Numbered from the stretch's first letter, positions 1-12,690 are shown. The stretch is 64,000 nucleotides of DNA from Clusia tigrina (GCA_920105625.2 CAKKTE020000328.1:248001-312000), one strand, 5' to 3'. Translations and numbers: made by a program. The notes: generated by a model not told the origin, from the sequence alone.

Positions 1-196
1 TCAAGGGTAGCATAGCTTTGAGCGATAGCTTAAATTGACAAGAGGCTCGAATACTTTATTGTTACAAAATTTCCAGGTTTGATGACGCTCCAGTAAAAAG
101 TTACAAGTATTTGTATGTTGCAAACTTTGATAGGTGTAGGACGTACCGTAAATAAGTTAGAGCCATTTGAAGTTAATTCAGTGTCTGATTTGGGAC

Positions 197-303
197 TCAA
201 GGGTAGCATAGCTTTGAGCGATAGCTTAAATTGACAAGAGGTGTAGGACGTACCGAATAGAAGTTAGGGCCATTTGAAGTTCTATCAGTGTTTGATTTGG
301 GAC
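197..303. repeat. Short 107-bp monomer 1 (89-bp deletion)
   Basis: The sequence passes from gacaagagg directly to tgtaggacgtaccgaat, losing an 89-bp stretch (about consensus positions 46-134) between two copies of agg. It is followed by a monomer beginning agaaagg instead of tcaaggg. The other eight short monomers share the breakpoint and most of the linked variants (accgaat, gttctatcag, gggacagaag), so they descend from a single deletion event. Confidence 0.92.
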
Positions 304-2410
304 AGAAAGGTAGCATAGCTTTGAGCGATTGCTTAAATTGACAAGAGGCTCGAGTACTTTATTGTTACAAAATTTCAAGGTTTTATGAAGCTCCAGTAAA
401 AAGTTACAAGCATTTGTATGTTGCAAACTTTGATAGGTGTAGGCCGTACCGTATAGAAGTTAGGGCCATTTGAAGTTTTATCAATGTTTGATTTGGGGCT
501 CAAGGGTAGCATAGCTTTGAGCGATAGCTTAAATTGACAAGAGGCTCGAGAAGTTTATTGTTACAAAATTTCAAGGTTTATGACGCTCCAGTAAAAAGTT
601 ACAAGCATTTGAATGTTGCAAACTTTGATAGGCGTAGGACCGACCGTATAGAAGTTAGGGCCATTTGAAGTTTTATCAGTGTTTGATTTGGAGCTCAAGG
701 GTAGCATAGCTTTGAGCGATATCTTAAATTGACAAGAGGCTCGAGTACTTTATTGTTACAAAATTTCAAGGTTTTAGGACGCTCCAGTAAAAAGTTACAA
801 GCATTTGTATGTGGCAAACTTTGATAGGTGTAGGACGTCCCGTATAGAAGCTAGGGCCATTTGAAGTGTTATCAGTGTTTGATTTGGGACTCAAGAGTAG
901 CATAGCTTTGAGCGATTGCTTAAATTGACAAGAGGCTCGAGTACTTTATTGTTACAAAATTTCAAGGTTTTATGAAGCTCCAGTAAAAAGTTACAAGCAT
1001 TTGTATGTTGCAAACTTTGATAGGTGTAGGCCGTACCGTATAGAAGTTAGGGCCATTTGTAGTTTTATCAATGTTTGATTTGGGGCTCAAGGGTAGCATA
1101 GCTTTGAGCGATAGCTTAAATTGACAAGAGGCTCGAGTACTTTATTGTTACAAAATTTCAAGGTTTATGACGCTCCAGTAAAAAGTTACAAGCATTTGAA
1201 TGTTGCAAACTTTGATAGGTGTAGGACCTACCGCATAGAAGCTAGGGCCATTTGAAGTTTTATCAGTGTTTGATTTGGGACTCAAGGGTAGCATAGCTTT
1301 GAGCGATAGCGTAAATTTACAAGAGGTGTAGGACGTACCGAATAGAAGTTAGGGCCATTTGAAGTTCTATCAGTGTTTGATTTGGGACAGAAGGGTAGCA
1401 TCGCTTTGAGCGATAGCTTAAATTGACAAGAGGCTCCAGTACTTTATTGTTACAAAATTTCAAGGTTTTATGAAGCTCCAGTAAAAAGTTACAAGCATTT
1501 GTATGTTGCAAACTTTGATAGGTGTAGGCCGTACCGTATAGAAGTTAAGGCCATTTGAAGTTTTATCAATGTTTGATTTGGGGCTCAAGGGTAGCATAGC
1601 TTTGAGCGATAGCTTAAATTGACAAGAGGCTCGAGTACTTTATTGTTACAAAATTTCAAGGTTTTATGAAGCTCCAGTAAAAAGTTACAAGCATTTGTAT
1701 GTTGCAAACTTTGATAGGTGTAGGCCGTACCGTATAGAAGTTAAGGCCATTTGAAGTTTTATCAATATTTGATTTGGGGCTCAAGGGTAGCATAGCTTTG
1801 AGCGATAGCTTAAATTGACAAGAGGCTCGAGTACTTTATTGATACAAAATTTCAAGGTTTATGACGCTCCAGTAAAAAGTTACAAGCATTTGAATGTAGC
1901 AAACTTTGATAGGTGTAGGACCTACCGTATAGAAGTTAGGGCCATTTGAAGTGTTATTAGTGTTTGATTTGGGACTCAAGGGTAGCATAGCTTTGAGCGA
2001 TTGCTTAAATTGACAAGAGGCTCGAGTACTTTATTGTTACAAAATTTGAAGGTTTTATGACGCTCCAGTAAAAAGTTACAAGCATTTGTATGTTGCAAAC
2101 TTTGATAGGTGTAGGCCGTACCGTATAGAAGTTAGGGCCATTTGAAGTTTTATCAATGTTTGATTTGGGGCTCAAGGGTAGCATAGCTTTGAGCGATAGC
2201 TTAAATTGACAAGAGGCTCGAGTACTTTATTGTTACAAAATTTCAAGGTTTATGACGCTCCAGTAAAAAGTTACAAGCATTTGAATGTTGCAAACTTTGA
2301 TAGGTGTAGGACCTACCGCTTAGAAGCTAGGGCCATTTGAAGTTTTATCAGTGTTTGATTTGGGACTCAAGGGTAGCATAGCTTTGAGCGATAGCTTAAA
2401 TTGACAAGAG
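241..2410. repeat. 1,085-bp higher-order repeat, two copies (five full monomers plus one short)
   Basis: The start of the truncated-monomer motif gtgtaggacgtaccgaat falls at 241, 1,326 and 2,411, giving two successive intervals of exactly 1,085 bp. Each unit contains five near-full-length monomers and one 107-bp monomer. The two copies share the order of the short monomer and flanking types but differ at many sites and in some internal monomer types, so this is an older duplication. The same spacing (1,086 bp) recurs from 6,268 to 7,354. Confidence 0.8.
1282..1388. repeat. Short 107-bp monomer 2
   Basis: This has the same 89-bp deletion and linked variants as the copy at 197-303. It carries the additional changes atagcgtaaatttac upstream of the breakpoint. 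Confidence 0.92.
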
Positions 2411-3350
2411 GTGTAGGACGTACCGAATAGAAGTTAGGGCCATTTGAAGTTCTATCAGTGTTTGATTTGGGACAGAAGGGTAGCATCGCTTTGAGCGATA
2501 GCTTAAATTGACAAGAGGCTCGAGTACTTTATTGTTACAAAATTTCAAAGGTTTTATGACGCTCCACTAAAAAGTTACCAGCATTTGTATGTGGCAAACT
2601 TTGATAGGTGTAGGACGTACCGTATAGAAGTTAATGCCATTTGAAGTTTTATCAGTGTTTGAATTGGGACTCAAGGGTAGCATAGCTTTGAGCGATTGCT
2701 TAAATTGACAAGAGGCTCGAGTACTTTACTGTTACAAAATTTCAAGGTTTTATGAAGCTCCAGTAAAAAGTTACAAGCATTTGTATGTTGCAAACTTTGA
2801 TAGGTGTAGGCCGTACCCTATAGAAGTTAAGGCCATATGAAGTTTTATCAATGTTTGATTTGGGGCTCAAGGGTAGCATAGCTTTGAGCGATAGCTTAAA
2901 TTGACAATAGGCTCGAGTACTTTATTGTTACAAAATTTCAAGGTTTATGACGCTCCAGTAAAAAGTTACAAGCATTTGTATGTTGCAAACTTTGATAGGT
3001 GTAGGACGTACCGTAAAGAAGTTAGAGCCATTTGAAGTTAATTCAGTGTTTGATTTGGGACTCAAGGGTAGCATAGCTTTGAGCGATAGCTTAAATTGAC
3101 AAGAGGCTCGAATACTTTAATGTTACATAATTTCAAGGTTTTACGACGCTCCAGTAAAAAGTTACAAGCATTTGTATGTTGCAAACTTTGATAAGTGTAG
3201 GACGTACCGTATAGAAGTTAGGGCCATTTGAAGTTTTATCAGTGTTTGATTTGGGACTCAAGGTTAGCATTGCTTTGAGCGATAGCTTAAATTGACAAGA
3301 GGGTCGAGTACATTATTGTTTCAAAATTTCAAGGTTTTATGACGCTCCAG
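1326..3350. repeat. Block A1, duplicated at 6,268-8,293 (offset about 4,943 bp)
   Basis: About 2.0 kb here matches 6,268-8,293. Shared rare markers are gtgttattag (1,951 and 6,894), tttcaaaggttttatg with ctccactaaaaag (from about 2,541 and 7,484), and gaatactttaatg with acataattt (from about 3,110 and 8,053). The offset changes from 4,942 to 4,943 because the right copy gains one A in the A5 run near 6,428. The similarity ends where the left copy reads agtaaaaag and the right copy agtaagaag. Confidence 0.82.
2367..2473. repeat. Short 107-bp monomer 3
   Basis: This has the same breakpoint, and the part before it keeps the consensus atagcttaaattgac. It is followed by a monomer with the tagcatcgc variant. 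Confidence 0.92.
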
Positions 3351-4433
3351 TAAAAAGTTACAAGTATTTGTATGTTGCAAACTTTGATAGGTGTAGGACG
3401 TACCGTAAATAAGTTAGAGCCATTTGAAGTTAATTCAGTGTCTGATTTGGGACTCAAGGGTAGCATAGCTTTGAGCGATAGCTTAAATTGACAAGAGGCT
3501 CGCGTACTTTATTGTTACATAATTTCAAGGTTTTATGTGGCTCCAGTAAAAAGTTACAAGCATTTGTATGTTGCAAACTTTGATAGGTGTAGGACGTACC
3601 GTATAGAAGTTAGGGCCATTTGAAGATTTATCAGTGTTTGAATTGGGACTCAAGGGTAGCATAGCTTTGAGCGATAGCTTAAATTGACAAGAGGCTCGAG
3701 TACTTTATTGTTACAAAATGTCAAGGTTTTATGACGCTCCAGTAAAAAGTTACAAGCATTTGTATGTTGCAAACTTTGATAGGTGTAGGACGTACCGTAT
3801 ACAAGATAGGGCCATTTGAAGTTTCATCAGTGTTTGATTTGGGACTCAAAGGTAGCATAGCTTTGAGCGATAGCTTAAATTGATAAGAGGGTCGAGTGCT
3901 TTATTGTTACAAAATTTCAAGGTTTTATGACGCTCCAGTAAGAAGTTACAAGCATTTGTATGTTGCAGACTTTGATAGGTGTACGACGTACCGTATAGAA
4001 TTTAGGACCATTTGAAGTTTTATCAGTGTTTGATTTGGGACTCAAGGGTAGCATAGCTTTAAGCGATAGCTTAAATTGACAAGAGGCTCGAGTACTTTAT
4101 TGTTACAAAATTTCAAGGTTTTATGACGCTCCAGTAAAAAGTTACAAGCATTTGTATGTTGCAAACTTTGATAGGTGTAGGACGTACCGTATACAAGTTA
4201 GGGCCATTTGAAGTTTTATCAGTGTTTGATTTGGGACTCAAGGGTAGCATAGCTTTAAGCGATAGCTTAAATTGACAAGAGGCTCGAGTACTGTATTGTT
4301 ACAAAATTTCCAGGTTTGATGACGCTCCAGTAAAAAGTTACACGCATTTGTATGTTGCAAACTTTGATAGGTGTAGGACGTACCGTAAAGAAGTTAGAGC
4401 CATTTGAAGTTAATTCAGTGTTTGATTTCGGAC

Positions 4434-4590
4434 TCAAGGGTCGAGTACATTATTGTTTCAAAATTTCAAGGTTTTATGACGCTCCAGTAAGAAGTTACAA
4501 GCATTTGTATGTTGCAAACTTTGATAGGTGTACGACGTACCGTATAGAATTTAGGACCATTTGAAGTTTTATCAGTGTCTGATTTGGGAC
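4434..4590. repeat. Fused 157-bp monomer (39-bp deletion)
   Basis: The monomer reads tcaaggg and then jumps straight to tcgagtacatt, losing consensus positions 8-46. The breakpoint shares ggg with the aagaggg variant seen in neighbours, so deletion by microhomology or replication slippage is plausible. It lacks both atagctt motifs of the normal monomer. An identical junction at 5,878/5,879 is explained by the 1,438-bp duplication. Confidence 0.88.
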
Positions 4591-4785
4591 TCAAGGGTAG
4601 CATAGCTTTGAGCGATTGCTTAAATTGACAAGAGGCTCGAGTACTTTATTGTTACAAAATTTCAAGGTTTATGACGCTCCAGTAAAAAGTTACAAGCATT
4701 TGAATGTTGCAAACTTTGATAGGTGTAAGACCTACCGCATAGAAGCTAGGGCCATTTGAAGTTTTATCAGTGTTTGATTTGGGAC

Positions 4786-4892
4786 TCAAGGGTAGCATAG
4801 CTTTGAGCGATAGCGTAAATTGACAAGAGGTGTAGGACGTACCGAATAGAAGTTAGGGCCATTTGAAGTTCTATCAGTGTTTGATTTGGGAC
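4786..4892. repeat. Short 107-bp monomer 4
   Basis: This has the same breakpoint, with the atagcgtaaattgac variant. It lies inside copy 1 of the 1,438-bp unit. Confidence 0.92.
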
Positions 4893-5871
4893 AGAAGGGT
4901 AGCATCGCTTTGAGCGATAGCTTAAATTGACAAGAGGCTCGAGTACTTTATTGTTACAAAATTTCAAGGTTTTATGAAGCTCCAGTAAAAAGTTACAAGC
5001 ATTTGTATGTTGCAAACTTTGATAGGTGTAGGCCGTACCGTATAGAAGTTAAGGCCATTTGAAGTTTTATCAATGTTTGATTTGGGGCTCAAGAGTAGCA
5101 TAGCTTTGAGCGATAGCTTAAATTGACAAGAGGCTCGAGTACTTTATTGTTACAAAATTTCAAGGTTTTATGAAGCTCCAGTAAAAAGTTACAAGCATTT
5201 GTATGTTGCAAACTTTGATAGGTGTAGGCCGTACCGTATAGAAGTTAAGGCCATTTGAAGTTTTATCAATATTTGATTTGGGGCTCAAGGGTAGCATAGC
5301 TTTGAGCGATAGCTTAAATTGACAAGAGGCTCGAGTACTTTATTGCTACAAAATTTCAAGGTTTATGACGCTCCAGTAAAAAGTTACAAGCATTTGAATG
5401 TTGCAAACTTTGATATGTGTAGGACCTACCGTATAGAAGTTAGGGCCATTTGAAGTGTTATTAGTGTTTGATTTGGGACTCAAGGGTAGCATAGCTTTGA
5501 GCGATTGCTTAAATTGACAAGAGGCTCGAGTACTGTATTGTTACAAAATTTCAAGGTTTTATGAAGCTCCAGTAAAAAGTTACAAGCATTTGTATGTTGC
5601 AAACTTTGATAGGTGTAGGCCGTATCGTATAGAAGTTAGGGCCATTTGAAGTTTTATGAATGTTTGATTTGGGGCTCAAGGGTAGCATAGCTTTGAGCGA
5701 TAGCTTAAATTGACAAGAGGCTCGAGTACTTTATTGTTACAAAATTTCCAGGTTTGATGACGCTCCAGTAAAAAGTTACACGCATTTGTATGTTGCAAAC
5801 TTTGATAGGTGTACGACGTACCGTAAAGAAGTTAGAGCCATTTGAAGTTAATTCAGTGTTTGATTTCGGAC

Positions 5872-6028
5872 TCAAGGGTCGAGTACATTATTGTTTCAAA
5901 ATTTCAAGGTTTTATGACGCTCCAGTAAGAAGTTACAAGCATTTGTATGTTGCAAACTTTGATAGGTGTACGACGTACCGTATTGAATTTAGGACCATTT
6001 GAAGTTTTATCAGTGTCTGATTTGGGAC
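5872..6028. repeat. Fused 157-bp monomer, duplicate
   Basis: This has the same 39-bp internal deletion as the monomer at 4,434-4,590, exactly 1,438 bp away. The shared breakpoint shows that the deletion came before the duplication. Confidence 0.88.
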
Positions 6029-6223
6029 TCAAGGGTAGCATAGCTTTGAGCGATTGCTTAAATTGACAAGAGGCTCGAGTACTTTATTGTTACAAAATTT
6101 CAAGGTTTATGACGCTCCAGTAAAAAGTTACAAGCATTTGAATGTTGCAAACTTTGATAGGTGTAGGACCTACCGCATAGAAGCTAGGGCCATTTGAAGT
6201 TTTATCAGTGTTTGATTTGGGAC

Positions 6224-6330
6224 TCAAGGGTAGCATAGCTTTGAGCGATAGCGTAAATTGACAAGAGGTGTAGGACGTACCGAATAGAAGTTAGGGCCAT
6301 TTGAAGTTCTATCAGTGTTTGATTTGGGAC
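6224..6330. repeat. Short 107-bp monomer 5
   Basis: This is the copy of short monomer 4 made by the 1,438-bp duplication and is exactly 1,438 bp from it. Confidence 0.92.
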
Positions 6331-8293
6331 AGAAGGGTAGCATCGCTTTGAGCGATAGCTTAAATTGACAAGAGGCTCGAGTACTTTATTGTTACAAAAT
6401 TTCAAGGTTTTATGAAGCTCCAGTAAAAAAGTTACAAGCATTTGTATGTTGCAAACTTTGATAGGTGTAGGCCGTACCGTATAGAAGTTAAGGCCATTTG
6501 AAGTTTTATCAATGTTTGATTTGGGGCTCAAGAGTAGCATAGCTTTGAGCGATAGCTTAAATTGACAAGAGGCTCGAGTACTTTATTGTTACAAAATTTC
6601 AAGGTTTTATGAAGCTCCAGTAAAAAGTTACAAGCATTTGTATGTTGCAAACTTTGATAGGTGTAGGCCGTACCGTATAGAAGTTAAGGCCATTTGAAGT
6701 TTTATCAATATTTGATTTGGGGCTCAAGGGTAGCATAGCTTTGAGCGATAGCTTAAATTGACAAGAGGCTCGAGTACTTTATTGCTACAAAATTTCAAGG
6801 TTTATGACGCTCCAGTAAAAAGTTACAAGCATTTGAATGTTGCAAACTTTGATATGTGTAGGACCTACCGTATAGAAGTTAGGGCCATTTGAAGTGTTAT
6901 TAGTGTTTGATTTGGGACTCAAGGGTAGCATAGCTTTGAGCGATTGCTTAAATTTACAAGAGGCTCGAGTACTGTATTGTTACAAAATTTCAAGGTTTTA
7001 TGAAGCTCCAGTAAAAAGTTACAAGCATTTGTATGTTGCAAACTTTGATAGGTGTAGGCCGTATCGTATAGAAGTTAGGGCCATTTGAAGTTTTATCAAT
7101 GTTTGATTTGGGGCTCAAGGGTAGCATAGCTTTGAGCGATAGCTTAAATTGACAAGAGGCTCGAGTACTTTATTGTTACAAAATTTCAAGGTTTATGACG
7201 CTCCAGTAAAAAGTTACAAGCATTTGAATGTTGCAAACTTTGATAGGTGGAGGACCTACCGCTTAGAAGCTAGGGCCATTTGAAGTTTTATCAGTGTTTG
7301 ATTTGGGACTCAAGGGTAGCATAGCTTTGAGCGATAGCTTAAATTGACAAGAGGTGTAGGACGTACCGAATATAAGTTAGGGCCATTTGAAGTTCTATCA
7401 GTGTTTGATTTGGGACAGAAGGGTAGCATCGCTTTGAGCGATAGCTTAAATTGACAAGAGGCTCGAGTACTTTATTGTTACAAAATTTCAAAGGTTTTAT
7501 GACGCTCCACTAAAAAGTTACCAGCATTTGTATGTGGCAAACTTTGATAGGTGTAGGACGTACCGTATAGAAGTTAATGCCATTTGAAGTTTTATCAGTG
7601 TTTGAATTGGGACTCAAGGGTAGCATAGCTTTGAGCGATTGCTTAAATTGACAAGAGGCTCGAGTACTTTACTGTTACAAAATTTCAAGGTTTTATGAAG
7701 CTCCAGTAAAAAGTTACAAGCATTTGTATGTTGCAAACTTTGATAGGTGTAGGCCGTACCGTATAGAAGTTAAGGCCATATGAAGTTTTATCAATGTTTG
7801 ATTTGGGGCTCAAGGGTAGCATAGCTTTGAGCGATAGCTTAAATTGACAATAGGCTCGAGTACTTTATTGTTACAAAATTTCAAGGTTTATGACGCTCCA
7901 GTAAAAAGTTACAAGCATTTGTATGTTGCAAACTTTGATAGGTGTAGGACGTACCGTAAAGAAGTTAGAGCCATTTGAAGTTAATTTAGTGTTTGATTTG
8001 GGACTCAAGGGTAGCATAGCTTTGAGCGATAGCTTAAATTGACAAGAGGCTCGAATACTTTAATGTTACATAATTTCAAGGTTTTACGACGCTCCAGTAA
8101 AAAGTTACAAGCATTTGTATGTTGCAAACTTTGATAAGTGTAGGACGTACCGTATAGAAGTTAGGGCCATTTGAAGTTTTATCAGTGTTTGATTTGGGAC
8201 TCAAGGTTAGCATTGCTTTGAGCGATAGCTTAAATTGACAAGAGGGTCGAGTACATTATTGTTTCAAAATTTCAAGGTTTTATGACGCTCCAG
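6268..8293. repeat. Block A2, partner of 1,326-3,350
   Basis: This is the right-hand copy of block A. It starts at the junction of a 107-bp monomer, carries a six-A run near 6,425-6,430 where others have five, and ends near the gagggtcgag monomer at about 8,245-8,293. It overlaps the right copy of the 1,438-bp tandem unit, so the region has been copied at least twice by different exchanges. Confidence 0.78.
7310..7416. repeat. Short 107-bp monomer 6
   Basis: This has the same breakpoint, with the accgaatataag variant shared with short monomers 8 and 9 but not with 1 to 5, which read accgaatagaag. Confidence 0.92.
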
Positions 8294-8499
8294 TAAGAAG
8301 TTACAAACATTTGTATGTTGCAAACTTTGATAGGTGTACGACGTACCGTATAGAATTTAGGACCATTTGAAGTTAATTCAGTGTTTGATTTGGGACTCAA
8401 GGGTAGCATAGCTTTGAGCGATAGCTTAAATTGACAAGAGGCTCGAATACTTTATTGTTACAAAATTTCCAGGTTTGATGACGCTCCAGTAAAAAGTTA

Positions 8500-9946
8500 C
8501 AAGTATTTGTATGTTGCAAACTTTGATAGGTGTAGGACGTACCGTAAATAAGTTAGAGCCATTTGAAGTTAATTCAGTGTCTGATTTGGGACTCAAGGGT
8601 AGCATAGCTTTGAGCGATAGCTTAAATTGACAAGAGGCTCGCGTACTTTATTGTTACATAATTTCAAGGTTTTATGAGGCTCCAGTAAAAAGTTACAAGC
8701 ATTTGTATGTTGCAAACTTTGATAGGTGTAGGACGTACCGTATAGAAGTTAGGGCCATTTGAAGTTTTATCAGTGTTTGAATTGGGACTCAAGGGTAGCA
8801 TAGCTTTGAGCGATAGCTTAAATTGACAAGAGGCTCGAGTACTTTATTGTTACAAAATGTCAAGGTTTTATGACGCTCCAGTAAAAAGTTACAAGCATTT
8901 GTATGTTGCAAACTTTGATAGGTGTAGGACGTACCGTATACAAGATAGGGCCATTTGAAGTTTTATCAGTGTTTGATTTGGGACTCAAAGGTAGCATAGC
9001 TTTGAGCGATAGCTTAAATTGATAAGAGGGTCGAGTGCTTTATTGTTACAAAATTTCAAGGTTTTATGAGGCTCCAGTAAGAAGTTACAAGCATTTGTAT
9101 GTTGCAGACTTTGATAGGTGTACGACGTACCGTATAGAATTTAGGACCATTTGAAGTTTTATCAGTGTTTGATTTGGGACTCAAGGGTAGCATAGCTTTA
9201 AGCGATACTTAAATTGACAAGAGGCTCGAGTTCTTTATTGTTACAAAATTTCAAGGTTTTATGACGCTCCACTAAAAAGTTACAAGCATTTGTATGTTGC
9301 AAACTTTGATAGGTGTAGGACGTACCGTATACAAGTTAATGCCATTTGAAGTTTTATCAGTGTTTGATTTGGGACTCAAGGGTAGCATAGCTTTAAGCGA
9401 TAGCTTAAATTGACAAGAGGCTCGAGTACTTTATTGTTACAAAATTTCCAGGTTTGATGACGCTCCAGTAAAAAGTTACACGCATTTGTATGTTGCAAAC
9501 TTTGATAGGTGTAGGACGTACCGTAAAGAAGTTAGAGCCATTTGAAGTTAATTCAGTGTTTGATTTCGGACTCAAGGGTAGCATAGCTTTGAGCAATAGC
9601 TTAAATTGACAAGAGGCTCGAATACTTTAATGTTACATAATTTCAAGGTTTTACGACGCTCCAGTAAAAAGTTACAAGCATTTGTATGTTGCAAACTTTG
9701 ATAAGTGTAGGACGTACCGTATAGAAGTTAGGGCCATTTGAAGTTTTATCAGTGTTTGATTTGGGACTCAAGGTTAGCATTGCTTTGAGCGATAGCTTAA
9801 ATTGACAAGAGGGTCGAGTACATTATTGTTTCAAAATTTCAAGGTTTTATGACGCTCCAGTAAGAAGTTACAAGCATTTGTATGTTGCAAACTTTGATAG
9901 GTGTACGACGTACCGTATAGAATTTAGGACCATTTGAAGTTTTATC
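8500..9946. repeat. Block B1, repeated at 11,243-12,690 (offset 2,742-2,743 bp)
   Basis: About 1.45 kb matches the block starting near 11,243. Shared markers are accgtaaataag (8,541 and 11,283), the acaaaatgtcaagg monomer, the gataagagggtcgagtgc monomer, and ttacacgcatttg (about 9,478 and 12,221). A single-base deletion (gcgatactta for gcgatagctta near 9,206) shifts the offset by one. The offset is 14 monomers. A related block lies at about 3,360-4,430, roughly 5.14 kb to the left. Confidence 0.82.
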
Positions 9947-11242
9947 AATGTTTGATTTGGGGCTCAAGGGTAGCATAGCTTTGAGCGATAGCTTAAATTG
10001 ACAATAGGCTCGAGTACTTTATTGTTACAAAATTTCAAGGTTTATGACGCTCCAGTAAAAAGTTACAAGCATTTGTATGTTGCAAACTTTGATAGGTGTA
10101 GGACGTACCGTAAAGAAGTTAGAGCCATTTGAAGTTAATTCAGTGTTTGATTTGGGACTCAAGGGTAGCATAGCTTTGAGCGATAGCTTAAATTGACAAG
10201 AGGCTCGAATACTTTAATGTTACATAATTTCAAGGTTTTACGACGCTCCAGTAAAAAGTTACAAGCATTTGTATGTTGCAAACTTTGATAAGTGTAGGAC
10301 GTACCGTATAGAAGTTAGGGCCATTTGAAGTTTTATCAGTGTCTGATTTGGGACTCAAGGGTAGCATAGCTTTGAGCGATAGCTTAAATTGACAAGAGGC
10401 TCGCGTACTTTATTGTTACATAATTTCAAGGTTTTATGAGGCTCCAGTAAAAAGTTACAAGCATTTGTCTGTAGCAAACTTTGATAGGTGTAGGACGTAC
10501 CGTATAGAAGTTAGGGCCATTTGAAGTTTTATCAGTGTTTGAATTGGGACTCAAGGGTAGCATAGCTTTGAGCGATAGCTTAAATTGACAAGAGGCTCGA
10601 GTACTTTATTGTTACAAAATGTCAGGTTTTTATGACGCTCCAGTAAAAAGTTACAAGCATTTGTATGTTGCAAACTTTGATAGGTGTACGACCTACCGTA
10701 TAGAAGTTAGGGATATTTGAGGTTTTATCAGTGTTTGATTTGGGACTCAAGGGTAGCATAGCTTTAAGCGATAGCTTAAATTGACAAAAGGCTCGAGTAC
10801 TTTACTGTTACAAAATTTCAAGGTTTTATGACGCTCCAGTAAAAAGTTACAAGCATTTGTATGTTGCAAACTTTGATAGGTGTAGGACGTACCGTATACA
10901 AGTTAATGCCATTTGAAGTTTTATCAGTGTTTGATTTGGGACTCAAGGGTAGCATAGCTTTAAGCGATAGCTTAAACTGACAAGAGGCTCGAGTACTTTA
11001 TTGTTACAAAATTTCCAGGTTTGATGACGCTCCAGTAAAAAGTTACACGCATTTGTATGTTGCAAACTTTGATAGGTGTAGGACGTACCGTAAAGAAGTT
11101 AGAGCCATTTGAAGTTAATTCAGTGTTTGATTTCGGACTCAAGGGTAGCATAGCTTTGAGCGATAGCTTAAATTGACAAGAGGCTCGAATACTTTAATGT
11201 TACATAATTTCAAGGTTTTACGACGCTCCAGTAAAAAGTTAC

Positions 11243-12690
11243 AAGTATTTGTATGTTGCAAACTTTGATAGGTGTAGGACGTACCGTAAATAAGTTAGAG
11301 CCATTTGAAATTAATTCAGTGTCTGATTTGGGACTCAAGGGTAGCATAGCTTTGAGCGATAGCTTAAATTGACAAGAGGCTCGCGTACTTTATTGTTACA
11401 TAATTTCAAGGTTTTATGAGGCTCCAGTAAAAAGTTACAAGCATTTGTATGTTGCAAACTTTGATAGGTGTAGGACGTACCGTATAGAAGTTAGGGCCAT
11501 TTGAAGTTTTATCAGTGTTTGAATTGGGACTCAAGGGTAGCATAGCTTTGAGCGATAGCTTAAATTGACAAGAGGCTCGAGTACTTTATTGTTACAAAAT
11601 GTCAAGGTTTTATGACGCTCCAGTAAAAAGTTACAAGCATTTGTATGTTGCAAACTTTGATAGGTGTAGGACGTACCGTATACAAGATAGGGCCATTTGA
11701 AGTTTTATCAGTGTTTGATTTGGGACTCAAAGGTAGCATAGCTTTGAGCGATAGCTTAAATTGATAAGAGGGTCGAGTGCTTTATTGTTACAAAATTTCA
11801 AGGTTTTATGCCGCTCCAGTAAGAAGTTACAAGCATTTGTATGTTGCAGACTTTGATAGGTGTACGACGTACCGTATAGAATTTAGGACCATTTGAAGTT
11901 TTATCAGTGTTTGATTTGGGACTCAAGGGTAGCATAGCTTTAAGCGATAGCTTAAATTGACAAGAGGCTCGAGTTCTTTATTGTTACAAAATTTCAAGGT
12001 TTTATGACGCTCCAGTAAAAAGTTACAAGCATTTGTATGTTGCAAACTTTGATAGGTGTAGGACGTACCGTATACAAGTTAATGCCATTTGAAGTTTTAT
12101 CAGTGTTTGATTTGGGACTCAAGGGTAGCACAGCTTTAAGCGATAGCTTAAATTGACAAGAGGCTCGAGTACTTTATTGTTACAAAATTTCCAGGTTTGA
12201 TGACGCTCCAGTAAAAAGTTACACGCATTTGTATGTTGCAAACTTTGATAGGTGTAGGACGTACCGTAAAGAAGTTAGAGCCATTTGAAGTTAATTCAGT
12301 GTTTGATTTCGGACTCAAGGGTAGCATAGCTTTGAGCGATAGCTTAAATTGACAAGAGGCTCGAATACTTTAATGTTACATAATTTCAAGGTTTTACGAC
12401 GCTCCAGTAAAAAGTTACAAGCATTTGTATGTTGCAAACTTTGATAAGTGTAGGACGTACCGTATAGAAGTTAGGGCCATTTGAAGTTTTATCAGTGTTT
12501 GATTTGGGACTCAAGGTTAGCATTGCTTTGAGCGATAGCTTAAATTGACAAGAGGGTCGAGTACATTATTGTTTCAAAATTTCAAGGTTTTATGACGCTC
12601 CAGTAAGAAGTTACAAGCATTTGTATGTTGCAAACTTTGATAGGTGTACGACGAACCGTATAGAATTTAGGACCATTTGAAGTTTTATCA
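11243..12690. repeat. Block B2, partner of 8,500-9,946
   Basis: This is the right copy of block B. It starts where the reading switches from an acataattt monomer to the gtatttgtatgttgc monomer, and ends near 12,690, where this copy reads agtgtcag and the left copy reads caatgtttg. Single differences such as atgccgctcc (near 11,810) and agcacagctt (near 12,127) separate the copies. Confidence 0.8.

Larger units (their letters stand above)
4290..5730. repeat. 1,438-bp tandem unit, copy 1
   Basis: This block is followed directly by a second copy at about 5,730-7,170. Matching landmarks are the ttccaggtttgatgac motif (4,309 and 5,747), the fused-monomer junction (4,440/4,441 and 5,878/5,879), the 107-bp monomer (4,786-4,892 and 6,224-6,330) and a ctgtattg variant (about 5,533 and 6,971). 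The 1,438 bp equal the 1,085-bp unit plus one full (196) and one fused (157) monomer. Direct adjacency and few differences point to unequal crossover. Confidence 0.85.
5730..7170. repeat. 1,438-bp tandem unit, copy 2
   Basis: This is the second copy of the preceding block. Differences seen include ggtgtacgacg for ggtgtaggacg near 5,810, accgtattgaat for accgtatagaat near 5,980, one extra A near 6,428, and aatttacaag for aattgacaag near 6,950. Similarity to copy 1 stops where this copy reads ttcaaggtttatg and the sequence after copy 1 reads ttccaggtttgatg. Confidence 0.83.

Noticed and set aside
46..51. ctcgag palindrome in most monomers as a regulatory E-box-like site
   Set aside because: It is a six-base palindrome that varies to ctccag, ctcgcg, ctagag and cgcgag between monomers with no sign of constraint. 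It is useful only as a repeat landmark.
6205..6540. Longest minus-strand open frame, 111 codons
   Set aside because: It exists only because one extra A near 6,428 and a 107-bp monomer together delay the usual stops. Neighbouring copies of the same sequence give 82 codons or fewer. It is a chance frame in satellite DNA.
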